From Thiomicrorhabdus arctica DSM 13458 (lineage in GTDB: Bacteria > Pseudomonadota > Gammaproteobacteria > Thiomicrospirales > Thiomicrospiraceae): a DNA stretch of 64,000 nt. Positions 8,086-17,444 of this stretch are shown piece by piece. The notes beneath the pieces were generated by a model. The model was not told where the DNA came from. It saw only the letters and a program-made list of their open reading frames with translations, and did no database searches. The stretch is from positions 1-64,000 of the forward strand of contig NZ_KB905903.1 in assembly GCF_000381085.1 (NCBI RefSeq), in the 5' to 3' direction. Position numbers and translations under genes: made by a program. Position 1 is the stretch's first letter. Each line of letters begins with the position of its first letter.

Positions 8086-9420
8086 ATGCATTTCTTTTAT
8101 AAACATATCATCACTTCAACGTTGATGAGCCTGGCATTCAGTCTGTTTTCACTCAATGCTTGGTCGGCCGTACAGATAGAACAATGGCATACTAAACAGG
8201 GCGCAAAGGTCATGTATGTGCATGCGCCCCAACTGCCAATGTTGGATATTCAAGTGAGTTTCGATGCTGGAAGTGCACGTGATGGACAGCAGTGGGGGCT
8301 TGCTTCTATGATGACGACTCTCCTCGGACTGCAAACCAAAACGCATAGTGAAGAAGAGCTTTCTGATTTAATCAATGCCTTGGGCGCAAATGTGGGCGGC
8401 AGTATTGATCGCGATATGGCGAGTTATACGCTACGAACGCTGACGCGGGAGTCCATCTTAAAGCCCGCTTTAGACCTGTTTCATGACTCAATTGTAGAGT
8501 CGACTTTTGATGAGTCTATTTTTGAGCGCGAACGTAACCGTGTCTTAGTTGGCTTAAAACAACAACAATTAATGCCAAGTTCTATAGCCTCTAATGCTTT
8601 TTGGGCTATGTTATATGGAAATCATCCCTATGCCCATCCTGTTGCAGGCAATGTAGAAAGCGTTAAAGCTCTTAAGTTAGACGCTATTCAAGCTTTTTAC
8701 AATCAATATATTGTCAGTAAGAATGCTTTGATTTCGATTGTTGGAAATGTCGATAAACACCAAGCTCAACAAATTGCCGAAAACTTACTGAAAGGACTGC
8801 CTGTCGGCAAAGTTCCTGCAATTCTCGAGGCGCCGAGTTCTGATAAAAAGGGATTGTCTGAATCACAACGCCATAAGGTCATTGAGTTTGACTCAACTCA
8901 GACTTATTTTAAACAAGGTCAGATCGGGGTCAAACGTGGTGATCCTGATTATTATGCGTTGTTCTTAGGTAACCACCTATTAGGCGGTAGTGGTTTTGGC
9001 TCGCTGTTAATGGAAGAGGTTCGTGAGAAACGTGGGTTGGTGTATGGTGTCAGCAGTGGGTTTGCCCCGATGCGTCAGCCTGGGCCTTGGTTGGTCGGTT
9101 TATCCACTAAAAATAAGAGTGCGATGCAGGCCAAAAAAGTCGTGAATCAAACCATAAAGGCCTTTATGAAAGGTTTTGATGAAAAACATTTACAGGCCAT
9201 TAAAGACAACTTAGTCGGCGGCTTTCCTTTGCGCATTGACAGTAATGGCAAAATTATTGGTTACATTACGATGATTGGTTTTTATGACTTACCATTGAAT
9301 TACCTTGAAGAATTCCCTAAGGCGATTTCAGCATTAAGCAAGCAAGACGTCTTAGATGCTTGGCAGCGGCATATGGATTTAAAGAGTATGAAATCGATTA
9401 TGGTAGGTAAGCCCGAATAG
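8086..9420 (+). CDS. M16 family protease, non-catalytic partner subunit, exported
   Basis: This 444-residue protein has the M16 fold and an N-terminal signal peptide ending near NAWSA, but no HxxEH: the corresponding region reads WGLASMMTTLL. Such subunits normally carry the Arg/Tyr pair that helps bind substrate in the partner's active site, and EKRGLVYGVSS near residue 310 fits that. The start codon directly abuts the stop of the active subunit, so the two are co-translated. A 32-base perfect palindrome follows the stop and probably ends the transcript. Confidence 0.88.
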   Translation: MHFFYKHIITSTLMSLAFSLFSLNAWSAVQIEQWHTKQGAKVMYVHAPQLPMLDIQVSFDAGSARDGQQWGLASMMTTLLGLQTKTHSEEELSDLINALGANVGGSIDRDMASYTLRTLTRESILKPALDLFHDSIVESTFDESIFERERNRVLVGLKQQQLMPSSIASNAFWAMLYGNHPYAHPVAGNVESVKALKLDAIQAFYNQYIVSKNALISIVGNVDKHQAQQIAENLLKGLPVGKVPAILEAPSSDKKGLSESQRHKVIEFDSTQTYFKQGQIGVKRGDPDYYALFLGNHLLGGSGFGSLLMEEVREKRGLVYGVSSGFAPMRQPGPWLVGLSTKNKSAMQAKKVVNQTIKAFMKGFDEKHLQAIKDNLVGGFPLRIDSNGKIIGYITMIGFYDLPLNYLEEFPKAISALSKQDVLDAWQRHMDLKSMKSIMVGKPE

Positions 9421-9445
9421 GTTATAACCTACTGCAAAACAGCCT

Positions 9446-9477
9446 ATGTAAAGTGACCAGGCCTGGTCACTTTACAT
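9446..9477. repeat. iterated palindrome, exact core, 32-base perfect palindrome after M16 pair
   Basis: The exact core ACCAGGCCTGGT lies at 9456-9467 and perfect symmetry runs for 16 bases each side. It begins 26 bases after one stop codon and ends 8 bases before the convergent gene's stop. It is the only strong dyad between the two genes, so it probably serves as a T-poor bidirectional terminator. Confidence 0.92.
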
Positions 9478-9484
9478 CTCAATT

Positions 9485-11233
9485 TTAAACGGCTATTTGT
9501 TTTGAGGTATCCTTAAGAGGACTCATATAACGCTGTTTTTTCTTAGGCTTTATCTTATCTATTTCGACAAAGATAAACGCATCAATACAATCATTGAAGT
9601 CTGGGTCGACGCTAAAATCGATAAAACGACAGCCTTTATCATCACACAGTTCTGCATATTGCTTAAATAACGTAGGCACCTTGACGCCTTCCAAATCTAA
9701 TAACGCATTCAGCTTTTTATAGCTCTCTTTATACTCACCAGAAAATTCAGTTTCGGCAATGGCCTGGGTTGGCTTACTCAGTATAAAAGGTCTTTTACCG
9801 ACGGCTAACGTTTGTTCATCGCCAAACTGTTGTTTGTAAAAGCCACTGATTAACTCTTTCGCCAATTTTGGATAGGCATCAGACAGACTGACTGGGCCAA
9901 ACATATATTGGATATGCGGGTTGCGCACCAGATAAGCGCCAATGCCATACCATAAATAATCTAAACTACGTTTACCCCAGTAACGTGGCTGTACAAAACT
10001 GCGCCCTAACTCTAACGCATTCGGTAAATAAGCTTCTATCTCGGGTGTTAATTCAAATAATGTGCTGGTATAGAGGCCTTTAATGCCTTTGTTGGCAATA
10101 ATGTTGGCACATTCGCCAATACGATAAGCCCCTACAATTTCTAAATCGTCCTCATCCCACAGCACCAGATGACGATAGTCGGCATCATAGGCATCAAGGT
10201 CTAAGCGTTTGCCAGTGCCTTCTTCAACGGTGCGAAAGGTGAGTTCGCGTAGCCGGCCAATCTCTTGCATGACGGGAGAGTCTGCTTCATAGTCAGATAG
10301 GTAGATCTGCTTGCCATCTTGAGTTTCGCCCAAGCGCTCGGCACTTTTCAACGCTTTTTTGAGTGCACTACGATTCACAGGGTGGGCAATGGTTTCTAGA
10401 GTTTCTAGGAAAGGTCGCTGTTTTATTTTTTTAGGTTTGTCCAAGCGGTAAAGGTATTTTCTAAACTCATTCGCCAGTTTTTTCCCTTTGTGCTCAGATT
10501 TGGCAATGGACTTCCAAGGAATGGGTTTACTGATATGAAACTGAATCTCTTGGTGGCTTTGCTTAAACATCTCCTGCACTAACATGAGCGTGCCTAAGGG
10601 TTTATAAATTGCAGATAAGGCATAAAACAGCGCCGAGTTTTGGGCATCGATATAGATGGGCAGAACAGGGGATTTAGTTTTTTCAGCCAACTTTAAAAAG
10701 CCGGCTTTCCAGGCACCATCACGTACGCCGTTTGGGCGGATTCTGGAGACTTCACCTGAAGGGAATATAATGACGGCCTGGTCAGATTTCAGGGCGGATA
10801 GCATCGCTTTAAATTGACTTTTATGTTGTGCACCAGCGCTCATATTGTCGACTGATAAAAACAAAGAATCCAGTGGGTCGATGTGTGACAACAGTTCATT
10901 GGTCACAATACTCACATCAGGACGCACGCTACGCACCAGTTTTAATAATGCTAATCCATCTAAAGAACCAATAGGGTGATTGGCGACGATAATTACTCGG
11001 CCTTCAGAAGGAATATTATTGAAATCACGATTGTTTATCTGGTAACTGAAGTTAAAGTGATCTAAAACATGCTCTAAAAAAGCAAATCCCTTTAGGTGCT
11101 GATTGGTTTGAATGAATTGATTAATCTCATCTTCATGCAATAAACGTTTCAGGAGTTTTAAAAATAATTTAGCCCCCGTCTTTTTTTCAAAGTCTGGGTG
11201 CTTATGGGAGAGCGTTTTTTCAATGTTAATCAT
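9485..11233 (-). CDS. two-domain acyltransferase (PlsC-like plus GNAT/OlsB-like), possible ornithine-lipid synthase
   Basis: The 582-residue protein joins an N-terminal PlsC/LPLAT domain (NHPIGSLDG near residue 85, IIFPSGEVSR near 155, VLPIYIDAQN) to a C-terminal GNAT domain of the hemolysin/OlsB type (RELTFRTVEEGTG, VGAYRIGE, LELGRSFVQPRYWGKRSLDY). This order matches OlsF, a bifunctional enzyme of Serratia and relatives in which the GNAT part acylates ornithine and the PlsC part adds the second acyl chain. Ornithine specificity cannot be read from sequence, so I leave the symbol blank. The protein is expected at the inner face of the cytoplasmic membrane. It is monocistronic, between a palindromic terminator and the GGDEF-EAL gene. 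Confidence 0.8.
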   Translation of the reverse strand: MINIEKTLSHKHPDFEKKTGAKLFLKLLKRLLHEDEINQFIQTNQHLKGFAFLEHVLDHFNFSYQINNRDFNNIPSEGRVIIVANHPIGSLDGLALLKLVRSVRPDVSIVTNELLSHIDPLDSLFLSVDNMSAGAQHKSQFKAMLSALKSDQAVIIFPSGEVSRIRPNGVRDGAWKAGFLKLAEKTKSPVLPIYIDAQNSALFYALSAIYKPLGTLMLVQEMFKQSHQEIQFHISKPIPWKSIAKSEHKGKKLANEFRKYLYRLDKPKKIKQRPFLETLETIAHPVNRSALKKALKSAERLGETQDGKQIYLSDYEADSPVMQEIGRLRELTFRTVEEGTGKRLDLDAYDADYRHLVLWDEDDLEIVGAYRIGECANIIANKGIKGLYTSTLFELTPEIEAYLPNALELGRSFVQPRYWGKRSLDYLWYGIGAYLVRNPHIQYMFGPVSLSDAYPKLAKELISGFYKQQFGDEQTLAVGKRPFILSKPTQAIAETEFSGEYKESYKKLNALLDLEGVKVPTLFKQYAELCDDKGCRFIDFSVDPDFNDCIDAFIFVEIDKIKPKKKQRYMSPLKDTSKQIAV

Positions 11234-11343
11234 TCAATTGCTTCTTGTATGACATAGGCGTCATTAGAGAGTTTAATCACAAGGCGTTACTGCTAAGTGA
11301 CAGTTGAATGAATGACTCGTGACAGGCTGTACTGCTGGGTGTG

Positions 11344-13797
11344 TTAGACGTGAATTAATTTCTCGAATGCGTGAGCAGAGAGAGGTTTACTGATGAAGTA
11401 GCCTTGTACATAATCACAGCCTTGAGATTTTACTTTATTAAGTTGCGCTTCTGTTTCTACGCCTTCGGCAATGATGGTTCGTGATAACGCATGTCCCATA
11501 TGAATAATGGCATCGACCAACGAAGCATCCTCACGGTTGATCGCGACATCATCAATGAAACTTTTATCTATTTTAATAAAACGACATGGGAAATGTTTCA
11601 GATAACTCAGTGAGGAGTAACCCGTTCCAAAGTCATCAATGGAGAGCTGTACTTTCATCTTTACCAGTGCTTGGAGTGATTTTCGAATACTTGAAACATC
11701 TTCCATGAGGCTATGTTCAGTCAGTTCCATGCACAGTTTATTGGCAGGAAAAGCTTCTTCTTCTAGAATTGTTTTCAAGGTCTGGATAAACTCTGCTTCT
11801 CTTAGTTGCGCGCTGGCGATATTGACACTGATTGTTTGAATATCCCATTTTTTTGCATCACGGCAGGCTTGGCGAATGACCCAGTAGCCAATATCAATAA
11901 TAAGAACAGACTCTTCGGCAATAGGGATGAAAATATCTGGTCCAATGCTGCCTAAATGGGGAGAGTTCCAACGTATCAAGGCTTCACAATGTGTGATTTT
12001 CTCTTTATGAAGATCCATGATAGGTTGATATAGCAGAGTGAATTCATTTTGTTCAATGGCATGATAAAGCGCGGCCGTCATTTGTGATTTGTGGAGCACT
12101 TTATCAGCAATTGATTGAGTATAAAATTGGTGTTGGCCACGCCCATTGCGTTTCGCCGTGTACATGGCGCTGTCTGCTTGGCGTAATAGATCGCTGGCAT
12201 TATCACTGTCATCTGGTGAAATGGCAATTCCGATGCTGGCGCCAAGTATATGTTCTCGGTCTTCAAGGAGGTAGGGTTTCGTTAACTCCGTTTCAATGTT
12301 CTTTAGAAGCGTGTCAAGTTTGGTTGTGTCCATTATATCTTGCAGTATGATTAAAAACTCATCCCCTCCCAATCGAGCCACTGAATCTTGTGGACGTAAG
12401 CAACCTAAAATTCTATCTGCGGCTTCAATCAGTGCTAAATCTCCCACGTGATGTCCAACCGTGTCATTGATATTCTTAAAGCGGTCTAAATCTAAAAATA
12501 AAATGGCCATTTTGCTGTGATGGTTTTGAGTGTTTAGGATGGCTTTCTGGAGAATATCCAGTCCTAATTTTCGATTTGGTAAACCCGTTAAAATGTCATA
12601 GTTGGCATGTTGATGTAATTCATGCTCGAATTTTTTATTGCCGGAAATATCATCTTCTATGGCAATAAAGTTGGTGATCTCACCTTGGTCGTTTTTAACG
12701 GGAGAAATGATGGATCGGACCCAATAGTCACTACCATCTTTGCGTTGGTTAACAAATTCACCAATCCACTCATTACCGTCATTGAGTATTTGGGTAATGG
12801 GTTCAATCACGTCTAATTCATTGTTTGCCGATTTAAGAGCACTGGGCGTCATACCTATAAGTTCCATTTCGGAATAGCCAGATAGTTTTTCTAAAGCAGG
12901 ATTAACATAAGTAATGACATGCAAATTATCCGTAATAAGTAAGCTTGAATGACTTTGTTCTATGGCATGTTGTAATAAAATGAGCCGTTTATTCGTTTCC
13001 TGAAGGTTTTTAGTACGAGTGGCTATTTTCTGTTCGAGTAGGGTATTAGTATTGGCTATTTTGTCATCTTGTATTTTTAATTGTGCCGAGGCTTTATTAA
13101 GCGTTGAGATCAGTTGATTCACTTCTTTGGAGCCGCCTTGCAAATCAAGGGTTTTTCCGGGCATATTTATGAGCTTCTGAGAAAATTCAATGGCTTTGGA
13201 CAATTGACGCAATGGAAAGAATAGAACCCCGAGAAGAATTATAAGATTTAATAAAATGATAATAAAACCATTAACAAAGGTATCTAAAGCAAGTTTTTTT
13301 TGAATGACTTGGTAAGGTTTTAAATTGATTTCTAATAGCACCCAGCCAATATGGGTTGAGTTGTGAATAGGCTGCCAGATGCTTAATTTATGTTTGGTTT
13401 GGGTTATGTGTCTTTTATTTGACGAAAATTTTAGAGGAATTAGGTTGGGTGATAAATCGTAAATTATTTTAATCTTTCCTGAGTCTAGGATGGTTATGTG
13501 TCCAAGGTTATTGCCTTGCGGAGTCATGACTTGTAAGTTAAGGACATCTGGATATCTAGCCGCACTTAAAAGTAGATTTTCTAAGTTGTCGAGTTTATTG
13601 CTAATAAGGGGGTATTGGCTAGAAAAAGCCACATTTTTGGCCATAATGTTTGCATCAGCTTGCAGTTTGCTGAACAGAGCTGTTTTCTGGGTTTGTAAAC
13701 TGCTATAGGATAAACCCAGAATGATAATGCTTAAAACGGTAACACTAACGATTGACAGTTGGGTGTAAAGTGAGGATTGCCTCCACCAAGTTTTCAT
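11344..13797 (-). CDS. CHASE8-PAS-GGDEF-EAL c-di-GMP sensor protein
   Basis: An 817-residue membrane protein. A helix at about 13-30 and another at about 170-195 flank a periplasmic CHASE8-like domain. A helical linker, a PAS domain (about 280-390), GGDEF (about 400-560) and EAL (about 570-815) follow. The cyclase site ARLGGDEF is intact and preceded by the RPQD product-inhibition site. The phosphodiesterase site also looks intact: EALIRW, ELTEHS, IDDFGTGYSSL and AEGVETEAQ. Net direction cannot be told from sequence. The gene starts three bases after the stop of a PhnD-like binding protein, which suggests the binding protein delivers the ligand signal to the CHASE8 domain. Confidence 0.9.
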   Translation of the reverse strand: MKTWWRQSSLYTQLSIVSVTVLSIIILGLSYSSLQTQKTALFSKLQADANIMAKNVAFSSQYPLISNKLDNLENLLLSAARYPDVLNLQVMTPQGNNLGHITILDSGKIKIIYDLSPNLIPLKFSSNKRHITQTKHKLSIWQPIHNSTHIGWVLLEINLKPYQVIQKKLALDTFVNGFIIILLNLIILLGVLFFPLRQLSKAIEFSQKLINMPGKTLDLQGGSKEVNQLISTLNKASAQLKIQDDKIANTNTLLEQKIATRTKNLQETNKRLILLQHAIEQSHSSLLITDNLHVITYVNPALEKLSGYSEMELIGMTPSALKSANNELDVIEPITQILNDGNEWIGEFVNQRKDGSDYWVRSIISPVKNDQGEITNFIAIEDDISGNKKFEHELHQHANYDILTGLPNRKLGLDILQKAILNTQNHHSKMAILFLDLDRFKNINDTVGHHVGDLALIEAADRILGCLRPQDSVARLGGDEFLIILQDIMDTTKLDTLLKNIETELTKPYLLEDREHILGASIGIAISPDDSDNASDLLRQADSAMYTAKRNGRGQHQFYTQSIADKVLHKSQMTAALYHAIEQNEFTLLYQPIMDLHKEKITHCEALIRWNSPHLGSIGPDIFIPIAEESVLIIDIGYWVIRQACRDAKKWDIQTISVNIASAQLREAEFIQTLKTILEEEAFPANKLCMELTEHSLMEDVSSIRKSLQALVKMKVQLSIDDFGTGYSSLSYLKHFPCRFIKIDKSFIDDVAINREDASLVDAIIHMGHALSRTIIAEGVETEAQLNKVKSQGCDYVQGYFISKPLSAHAFEKLIHV

Positions 13798-13800
13798 CTG

Positions 13801-14622
13801 TTATTGCCCATAAACGATGGGCGTTAAATTAAGTTGTTCTAATACTTGGTAATCTTGTTGATAAGAAGCTTTAACGGGTTTTGGTATCAGAATAGCGTTC
13901 AGTAAATTTTGACCTTTTTTTGTTTGCGTTAAGTCCAAAATGGCCTGTTGAATTTCTATTTGGATTTTTGCAGAGACCCTTGGGTGTACCACAATAGCGT
14001 GAGCAGCTGTACTGGGCGTTTTATAGATTACCTGCAAAGCTGCTTGTGCTTCCGGAGGTTCTTTGGTTAAGGTTCGATAAACGCCGCCTGCGGCTTGGGT
14101 TTGTCCAGTGAGAACTTGGCGGTAAGCATTGCTGTGAGAGCCTGCATAATAGGGCGTAATATCAATGTGTTCTTTGTTTTTAAGCAGTGCTTGCATATAA
14201 AGTGATGCTGCAAAGGCATTAGGTGCTGCAAAGGCAATTTTTTGGTTTTGTAGGTCGGATAGAGTTTGAATGTTTGACCCTCTACGGCTGACTAAGATGC
14301 CGGTTAATTGACTCTTCTCATCTCGAATAAGAGGGGTGTAATTTTGCGTTTGCTTGGCCATTAAAATATGGTACGGATTCATGTAAGAGAAGTCTGATTT
14401 TCCTACTAAAAAATCAGTTTCAAACTCATTGAAGGTCTCGTATATCTTTAAAGTAAAGGTGTGGCCTGTGCGTTTTTCAAGCTCTTTTAAAATAGGGGTC
14501 CAATCATGGTGGATTGCTGAGCTTGTAAACTGGGGAACGACTGACCAAGTAAAACTTTCTGCAAAAGTGACGCAAGTAAATGACATTAGGCTAGCAATAA
14601 GGGCAATGCGTTTCAAGTTCAT
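13801..14622 (-). CDS. PhnD-like periplasmic substrate-binding protein coupled to a c-di-GMP enzyme
   Basis: The 273-residue protein has a signal peptide (cleavage near FAES) and the PhnD/SsuA-type periplasmic binding fold: FTWSVVPQFT, GKSDFSYMNPYHILMAKQ, GILVSRRGSNIQTLSDL and NAFAASLYMQ, followed by AGSHSNAYRQVLTGQTQAAG. Homologues bind phosphate, phosphite or phosphonates, but the ligand here is unknown. No ABC permease or ATPase gene is nearby. Instead the gene is transcribed three bases ahead of a GGDEF-EAL sensor, so a sensory rather than uptake role is likely. An AAGGA ribosome site precedes the ATG. Confidence 0.85.
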   Translation of the reverse strand: MNLKRIALIASLMSFTCVTFAESFTWSVVPQFTSSAIHHDWTPILKELEKRTGHTFTLKIYETFNEFETDFLVGKSDFSYMNPYHILMAKQTQNYTPLIRDEKSQLTGILVSRRGSNIQTLSDLQNQKIAFAAPNAFAASLYMQALLKNKEHIDITPYYAGSHSNAYRQVLTGQTQAAGGVYRTLTKEPPEAQAALQVIYKTPSTAAHAIVVHPRVSAKIQIEIQQAILDLTQTKKGQNLLNAILIPKPVKASYQQDYQVLEQLNLTPIVYGQ

Positions 14623-14755
14623 GAGTTCCTTGGGTCAAGCTGGTGTTGTGAATCTTTATACGGGGGTCATGTTACCAAAAAATATTGCTCGAAAAAGTTG
14701 TGTTCATAAAGTTTAGGACAAGAGTTTTTTATCTAAGGATAGACATACTGAAATA

Positions 14756-15205
14756 TTATTTAGTCGATTGGGTCAGTTTTCTGTCTAAATGATTTGCAAA
14801 AGCCTGCCGATCCGCTTGACTCATCGCCGTAGGGCCTCCCGTTTGAATGCCGCTAGAACGCATGCTTTCCATAAAATCACGCATATTTAGTTTAGGTTTA
14901 ATATTCTCTGCAGTAAAAAGTTCACCCCGCGAACTGAGCGCATGACCTCCTTTAGTAATCACTTCGTCTGCAAACGGAATGTCGCTGGTAATCACCAAGT
15001 CTCCCGGCGTTAAGCGGTTAACGATTTCATTGTCCGCTACATCAAAACCTTGTCCAACCTGCAAAAAACTAATGTAGCGTGATGGTGGAATGCTTATGCT
15101 GTGATTAGCCACAAAAATGGTTGTAGTTTGTGTGCGATTAGCCGCTTTACAGATAATGTCTTTAATCACCACCGGACACGCATCGGCATCTACCCAGATC
15201 TTCAT
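14756..15205 (-). CDS. YaiI/YqxD family protein (DUF188)
   Basis: A 149-residue cytosolic protein of the widespread YaiI/YqxD family. The start [20 protein letters not shown] carries the PIN-like acidic cluster, and [22 protein letters not shown] and the [18 protein letters not shown] tail are typical. A nuclease role has been suspected from fold similarity, but none is established. It appears monocistronic and divergent from rhlE. Confidence 0.88.
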   Translation of the reverse strand: MKIWVDADACPVVIKDIICKAANRTQTTTIFVANHSISIPPSRYISFLQVGQGFDVADNEIVNRLTPGDLVITSDIPFADEVITKGGHALSSRGELFTAENIKPKLNMRDFMESMRSSGIQTGGPTAMSQADRQAFANHLDRKLTQSTK

Positions 15206-15384
15206 TTGTAACTCTATTATATTTGCTTAAAGTGCCTAAATTATACCTTTCACGACTTACACAAAATGGATTATATTCATAATGAAAAGAGTCGGTAAAG
15301 ATGGAGAAAAATGGCGGTTTGCTGTAAGCTAGGCGGCTTGTTGTTTAAAACACATCCTTACACAGAAATAAAAGAGAACACTTT

Positions 15385-16716
15385 ATGAAATTTACCGACC
15401 TAGGTTTGTCAGCTCCGCTTCTAGAAGCCGTTGCTGGTCAGGGATACGATACTCCGTCACCGATACAGGCTCAGGCAATTCCTGCGGTACTTCAAGGTAA
15501 GGATGTCATGGCGGCCGCACAAACGGGCACGGGTAAAACGGCTGGTTTTACCTTACCTCTTTTAGAGTTGTTGATGAAGGGAGAGCCTGCTCAAGCCAAT
15601 AAAATCCGTGCTTTGATTCTCGTGCCAACGCGCGAGTTGGCCGCGCAGGTTGCCGCGAGCGTTGAGACCTATGGTGCTAAATTGCCGTTGAGTTCGGCTG
15701 TGGTTTTTGGTGGGGTTAAAATTAACCCACAGATGATGAAGTTGCGTCGAGGCGTTGATATTCTCGTGGCAACACCGGGTCGACTTTTAGATTTGTATAG
15801 CCAAAATGCGCTTAAATTTGACCAATTAGAGATGTTGATTTTGGATGAAGCGGACCGCATGTTAGACATGGGTTTCATAAATGACATTAAAAAAGTCATC
15901 TCATTTTTGCCTAAAAAACGTCAGAACTTATTGTTTTCGGCGACCTTCTCCAATGAGATTCGTCAGTTGGCGAAAGGTTTGGTTAATAATCCAGTCGAAA
16001 TTTCAGTTTCAGCACCGAATACGACTGTAAAGTCAGTAGATCAATGGATTATACCGGTTGATAAGGGACAGAAAGCGGCTCTATTAATTCACATGATTAC
16101 AGAGAATGTTTGGGATCAAGTGTTAGTCTTCTCTCGCACCAAGCATGGCGCCAACAAATTGACTAAGTTATTGGACAAGGCTGGCATTAAAGCCGCTGCG
16201 ATCCATGGTAATAAAAGTCAGGGCGCACGTACGCGTGCCTTAGCGGATTTTAAAGACTATAAGGTTCAGGTATTGGTTGCTACAGATATTGCAGCACGTG
16301 GGATTGATATTGATCAACTGCCGCATGTGGTTAACTTTGAACTGCCAGATGTCCCGGAAGATTATGTTCACCGTATTGGTCGTACGGGCCGTGCCGGTTC
16401 TAAAGGCGAGGCCGTATCATTGGTCTGTTTTGATGAAATGAAGCAATTGGGTGATATTGAGCGTTTAACACAAGAGTTATTGAAACGCCAAATAGTGGCT
16501 GGATTTGAGCCCGTTCATAAATTACCTGAAACGGATTTAAGACCACCAAAGCGAGAAAATCGTCCTAAGCGCAATCGTGTTGAACATAAGGATGGTCAAC
16601 GTCCTGGTAATGCCGGTGGACGTAGTGGTTCTGGTGGTAACGCAGGCGGAAGAAACGCCGGGAGTGGTCGCGGTGCAAAACCAGGCCAGTCTCGATCTTC
16701 TGGTAATAAACGTTAA
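15385..16716 (+). CDS. rhlE: DEAD-box RNA helicase RhlE
   Basis: An ATP-dependent RNA helicase of 443 residues, expected to act in ribosome assembly and RNA turnover. All core motifs are visible: SPIQAQAIP (Q motif), AAQTGTGKT (I), PTREL (Ia), LDEADRM (II), FSATFS (III), TDIAARGID (V) and [10 protein letters not shown] (VI). The C-terminal tail from about residue 385 is basic and then Gly/Arg/Ser-rich, typical of RhlE and likely to bind RNA. The gene appears monocistronic. It ends ahead of a 32-base palindrome carrying the iterated core. Confidence 0.92.
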   Translation: MKFTDLGLSAPLLEAVAGQGYDTPSPIQAQAIPAVLQGKDVMAAAQTGTGKTAGFTLPLLELLMKGEPAQANKIRALILVPTRELAAQVAASVETYGAKLPLSSAVVFGGVKINPQMMKLRRGVDILVATPGRLLDLYSQNALKFDQLEMLILDEADRMLDMGFINDIKKVISFLPKKRQNLLFSATFSNEIRQLAKGLVNNPVEISVSAPNTTVKSVDQWIIPVDKGQKAALLIHMITENVWDQVLVFSRTKHGANKLTKLLDKAGIKAAAIHGNKSQGARTRALADFKDYKVQVLVATDIAARGIDIDQLPHVVNFELPDVPEDYVHRIGRTGRAGSKGEAVSLVCFDEMKQLGDIERLTQELLKRQIVAGFEPVHKLPETDLRPPKRENRPKRNRVEHKDGQRPGNAGGRSGSGGNAGGRNAGSGRGAKPGQSRSSGNKR

Positions 16717-16768
16717 ATAAATCCAATGAATGATGTGCTGATGTTAAAGCAGGGCATTCATTCTATTG

Positions 16769-16800
16769 ATTGAGTTTAACCAGGCCTGGTTAAACTCAAT
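16769..16800. repeat. iterated palindrome, exact core, 32-base perfect palindrome after rhlE
   Basis: The exact core ACCAGGCCTGGT lies at 16779-16790 with 16 bases of perfect symmetry on each side. It begins 52 bases after the rhlE stop. No T run follows. The arms differ completely from those at 9446-9477 outside the core. Confidence 0.92.
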
Positions 16801-16981
16801 AAACAACTCTGTCCTTGCCTCCCTAGTGTCGCTAATCCTCCTTGTGCCTCACGCGCAATTCAGCATCTCTCTTTTCTTTTGTACACTTAGGCTTACATCT
16901 CTAATCTAGTCATCCCTTTGATAATCGTCTCATAAGCCAGAATCAGTACTTCTTGACTCATGCGTTAGAGTGATAACCTGG

Positions 16982-16995
16982 GTTTCATATGAAAC
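16982..16995. promoter_or_regulatory. 14-base palindrome upstream of the NYN region
   Basis: GTTTCATATGAAAC is a perfect palindrome in the otherwise featureless stretch after rhlE. It could be an operator for the downstream unit, but nothing else supports this. Confidence 0.25.
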
Positions 16996-17048
16996 ATTAC
17001 GGCAATTGATTTACAATCTACTTTTATTTGCAGCGAGACCATGAAAGC

Positions 17049-17444
17049 ATGTCGCAAACCACCACTGAACTTCAATCACAAATTCTTAACGGCTTTAAAT
17101 TTTGTGACGCCAGTAAAGCCATGAATACCACTCAAAAAATTTCTGAGAGTATGAACTTAAGTGGCAAACTGGTGCCATTGGTTTGGGCCGCACTCGTTAT
17201 TTTAACGAGGAAACAGATCTATTTCGCATTAGTGAATAGGATGATAGCGACAGTTTTAATGCACATTGACCGTTGTCCGGTTGACGGTTTTAAACAAAAA
17301 AATACCCATGAGTGGTTCGTCGTTGAATTCCGCGCAGATCCTGTTAAGTATCAAAGGGGATATAGGGCCGCATTGGGTGACACTGACAACCTGGCTACGC
17401 CCAAAAAGCAGTCCTCCTCAGAAGTGGTGCTCGGATGGTTTTAA
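17049..17444 (+). CDS. doubtful or degraded ORF upstream of the NYN gene
   Basis: An open frame of 131 residues from the ATG at 17049 (a TTG lies seven codons upstream). I recognise no family. No clear ribosome site is present. Around 17170-17230 another frame reads a more protein-like string (GLGRTRYFNEETDLFRISE) before stopping, which hints at a frameshifted remnant. It overlaps the following NYN gene by ten bases, which would favour a real upstream cistron. It could be a decayed gene, a small accessory protein, or chance. Confidence 0.3.
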   Translation: MSQTTTELQSQILNGFKFCDASKAMNTTQKISESMNLSGKLVPLVWAALVILTRKQIYFALVNRMIATVLMHIDRCPVDGFKQKNTHEWFVVEFRADPVKYQRGYRAALGDTDNLATPKKQSSSEVVLGWF

